From the NCBI RefSeq assembly GCF_013911645.1, contig NZ_JACESV010000001.1, positions 868,001-932,000 on the forward strand: a stretch of 64,000 nt of DNA, in the 5' to 3' direction. Positions 61,528 to 64,000 of the stretch are shown here, piece after piece; the stretch's first letter is position 1; every line of letters starts with the position of its first letter. A program made the translations under genes and the position numbers. A model generated the notes under the pieces. That model made no database searches. It was given only the letters and a program-made list of their open reading frames with translations, and had not been told where the DNA came from. The DNA is from Allomuricauda sp. (GTDB lineage: Bacteria > Bacteroidota > Bacteroidia > Flavobacteriales > Flavobacteriaceae).

Positions 61528-64000
61528 TGAACAGAATAGATCTGGTACCAGGGTTGTTGAAATAATTCATACCAAATGCATTGCTCACTCCATAATTATT
61601 GGTCTCGGGATCAACATCCTTGATGCCCGTCCATAAGATAAGGTCACGTCCGGTCACAGATATCCGAAAGGAATCCAATGCGAGTTTTTTGGTCACTTTA
61701 AGGTCAGAGAAGGTATAGCCAAGGGTAACATTTCGAAGTTTCGTCCATGTGGCGTCCTCTATGAATAAATCGTTGGTCTTGTTGAAACCAAGCCCCCCAC
61801 CTATGCCGCGGTACCACGATTCGTCAAGCAATACATTGCCTTCCCCAAAGTTGGCAATATTGCCCCGAACCGTTGTCCCGGCAGGGAAAACATCCCCATT
61901 GACATTGACAAGGTCCTCGGAAAGGGTAATCTCTTGGGCCACATCCTCGTGGACCCCAAATCCATATAGGACAACCCTGGTCCTATTGATGTAGTCGCCC
62001 CCATGGGAATGTTCAAACAAGAAACTAAAATCAAGGTCCTTCCATTGCAGCTGCATCCCTATTCCGCCCCGCCAATCCGGGTTGGGGTCTCCCAATACGC
62101 GGCTTTCGGTGTCCAATTGGGGAAAGCCATTGGCATCCAATGCCAAGCTATTGTCCTCATTTCGTAGGGTCCCCGGTAGAAAGAATGAGCTCATGGGATA
62201 GCCTTTAACCGCTTTGGAGGTCCCTCCAATATCCACGGTTTCCGCTCCCGCAATATCCACCACCATGTTCTCATTATTGTTATAGTTGGTATTTATAGAA
62301 AGATTGAAATCGTCCGATTCAATCAGCTTGCCCGTTAAATCGATTTCAAGACCTTTGTTTTCAATGACAGCTGCATTTTTGTAATTGAAATTGAACCCAG
62401 AACTGGGATTGGCCTTTACGGCGAACAGGATATCTTTGGTTTCATTCCTATAGTAGGTTACACCCAATCCCACCCTATCTTTGAAGAATCGTAGGTCACT
62501 TCCTATTTCCCATTCGGTTTTGATCTCCGGTTTTAGGTTGGGGTTGCCCTTTTCGGAATCCACCATAAAACTTCCACCAAACGTGGAAAAACCAGTGGTT
62601 GCCAAGGTCTCAAACTTATAGGGGGCTGGTTGGATACCTACCTTTCCCCAAGCGGCCCTGAGTTTTCCGAAGCTCAAGAAATCGGAGTCCATAAGGTCGC
62701 TGAATTGCCAGGCCATGTCCACAGAAGGATAGAAAAAGCTTCCCTTTATGGTGGAAGAAGCTTCCAAGGCCCCTGAAAAGTTGACAAACAATTGATTGTA
62801 AAGGCTCACCCCCAATATACCATAACCTCGGTTGGAACGAATGTGTTGAAGCGTCCTGTCCCAAGCGGTGGCCGCTTGATCTGGGTTAAGATCAGTTGTG
62901 AGCAACCGTGAATCAACGGCAAAAGGGCTTATGGTGTTTTCATTTATTGCTCTTTTTCTATCATTGAAGTTAACGCCAAGGGTAGCGGAGACCCCAAACT
63001 CATTGCTGAAATCATGCGTGGCAATAACAATCCCATCCAAATTGAATTCCTTACTGTTGATGTCTGTCTGGCTCCAATACCCTCCGCTTCTAAGACCACT
63101 GGCGGATCCCATCGGATAAAATTGGCTTCTTGAGTCCGTATAGTAGTCCAACCCTCCCCTAAGGATGACCTTTAGCCAATTTGCAGGGTCAATGGTCAGT
63201 TCGGGGTTTATGATGAACCTGTTGACGTCATTGGGTGCTTTCTGCTCGTTGAGGGTCCATAAGGGATTGTTGTAGATCGGGTTTTCAGATTCCCCAAGGT
63301 GCCTTCTGTACGAACGTTGGCGATTTGCGAAGATGTCCCCGTTGGATGCGGTATATGTACCGATATAATCCGTGATGTCAAAATCCGGGGCAGCCCGTAA
63401 AAGTCCCAATAGAATCCCGTTTGTGGTTTCCCCTGCCTGTTCAATACGATTGGATTTGGTATTGGTATAGGAGACCCTATTGTTCCAGGTCAACCAGTCG
63501 GTAACCTGGAACTTTGTGTTCAACCTTACATTTTGTCTTTTATAGTCATAATTTTCAATGATCCCCTTTTGGTCCAAGTTTTCATAACTGAAAAAGTAGG
63601 AGGCTTTTTCCCCTCCACCGCTTACCGATACATTGTGTTGGGAAAAGGTTCCTATCCGAAAAACCTTGTCATAATTGCTGTCACTATAGGTTTCCCTGGA
63701 ATTTTTAGTAATGACAGGATAGTATCTTTCCCCTGAGGTGTTTGAGACAAAAAAGGCCCCTGAGGTATCCACTTCGTCCGCCCCACCGGAACGATCTGCT
63801 ATTTTGTCCCCCCAGGATTCTGCGAATGAGGCACTATATACCCCGTTGCGTCCCTGCCCATAGGAATCTTGAAGCGGTGTTCGGACGTTGATATAATCAT
63901 AGGATTGTGAAAAGGAATATTGTACGGATGGTTTCTTGCCCAATTGCCCGCTCTTGGTGGTGATGACAATGACCCCGTTGGCCGCTCGGGAACCCCAGAG
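61508..64000 (-). CDS. SusC/RagA TonB-dependent outer-membrane transporter (partial)
   Basis: The frame is open to the window edge and its first visible residues, LWGSRAANGVIVITTKSGQL, are the end of the plug domain, so the signal peptide, regulatory domain and TonB box lie outside. The visible 830 residues are the 22-strand barrel to the terminal SILFNVQANF. It imports, with the SusD encoded downstream, a nutrient that the neighbouring peptidases and amidohydrolases suggest to be a peptide or acyl amino acid. Confidence 0.95.
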   Translation of the reverse strand, partial: LWGSRAANGVIVITTKSGQLGKKPSVQYSFSQSYDYINVRTPLQDSYGQGRNGVYSASFAESWGDKIADRSGGADEVDTSGAFFVSNTSGERYYPVITKNSRETYSDSNYDKVFRIGTFSQHNVSVSGGGEKASYFFSYENLDQKGIIENYDYKRQNVRLNTKFQVTDWLTWNNRVSYTNTKSNRIEQAGETTNGILLGLLRAAPDFDITDYIGTYTASNGDIFANRQRSYRRHLGESENPIYNNPLWTLNEQKAPNDVNRFIINPELTIDPANWLKVILRGGLDYYTDSRSQFYPMGSASGLRSGGYWSQTDINSKEFNLDGIVIATHDFSNEFGVSATLGVNFNDRKRAINENTISPFAVDSRLLTTDLNPDQAATAWDRTLQHIRSNRGYGILGVSLYNQLFVNFSGALEASSTIKGSFFYPSVDMAWQFSDLMDSDFLSFGKLRAAWGKVGIQPAPYKFETLATTGFSTFGGSFMVDSEKGNPNLKPEIKTEWEIGSDLRFFKDRVGLGVTYYRNETKDILFAVKANPSSGFNFNYKNAAVIENKGLEIDLTGKLIESDDFNLSINTNYNNNENMVVDIAGAETVDIGGTSKAVKGYPMSSFFLPGTLRNEDNSLALDANGFPQLDTESRVLGDPNPDWRGGIGMQLQWKDLDFSFLFEHSHGGDYINRTRVVLYGFGVHEDVAQEITLSEDLVNVNGDVFPAGTTVRGNIANFGEGNVLLDESWYRGIGGGLGFNKTNDLFIEDATWTKLRNVTLGYTFSDLKVTKKLALDSFRISVTGRDLILWTGIKDVDPETNNYGVSNAFGMNYFNNPGTRSILFNVQANF

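Overview
The window looks like the chromosome of a marine flavobacterium (Bacteroidota, Flavobacteriaceae; gene content resembles the Muricauda/Flagellimonas group, an inference from general family knowledge, not a search). Evidence: two SusC/SusD pairs, no Shine-Dalgarno-like leaders at the starts examined, BtgA/BtgB-type mobilisation genes, a DOT-type integrase and a compact RpoD-type sigma factor. Genes are dense and mostly in co-directional runs.

Layout. 1-5.1 kb: the end of an IorAB-like molybdenum hydroxylase operon, a secreted endonuclease/phosphatase-fold enzyme, and a beta-barrel plus haloperoxidase-fold lipoprotein pair. 5.1-9.7 kb: a compact alkylation-damage operon (AraC-methyltransferase, 2OG-Fe(II) oxygenase, free Ada-type metal-binding domain, AlkB), a WYL regulator and a DinB-fold protein. 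9.8-18 kb: a large BNR/sortilin-like secreted protein, then a GlxA-type regulator divergent from a run of small DinB, VOC, SRPBCC, RibD-C and NTF2-like proteins. 18.1-19.9 kb: a tight operon of a bS21 paralogue, a NYN/OST-HTH RNase-like protein and a divergent RpoD-like sigma factor. 19.9-22.7 kb: decaying DNA with a frameshifted amidohydrolase, possible gene remnants and a tRNA-3'-end-like site.

22.7-35.8 kb: a SusCD uptake locus with an SLC13/DASS anion symporter, lipoprotein hydrolase, lamin-tail-like lipoprotein and SGNH-like hydrolase, facing a putative HTH-transmembrane regulator, then PEP carboxykinase copy 1. SusC is split by a one-base frameshift. 36-46.7 kb is accessory DNA: relaxase, mobilisation protein, tyrosine integrase and an att-like site, an AbiEi-like-Fic protein preceded by four 24-bp-phased repeats, a TraN fragment fused at a sharp junction to a 5'-truncated acetolactate-decarboxylase/FmdE fusion, and a metal(loid)-type cassette with two cysteine-bearing SigZ-like sigma factors, a thioredoxin-like protein, an ArsP/UPF0718-type permease and a DUF2703 protein.

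46.8-64 kb: a second SusCD locus aimed at peptides or glutamyl compounds rather than glycans: gamma-glutamyltransferase, M14 carboxypeptidase, AGCS symporter, two amidohydrolases, PEP carboxykinase copy 2, a class V aminotransferase, N-formylglutamate amidohydrolase, SusD and a SusC that leaves the window. Both SusCD loci sit beside a pckA copy, which suggests that imported organic or amino acids feed gluconeogenesis. No rRNA, complete tRNA, insertion sequence or CRISPR array was seen.
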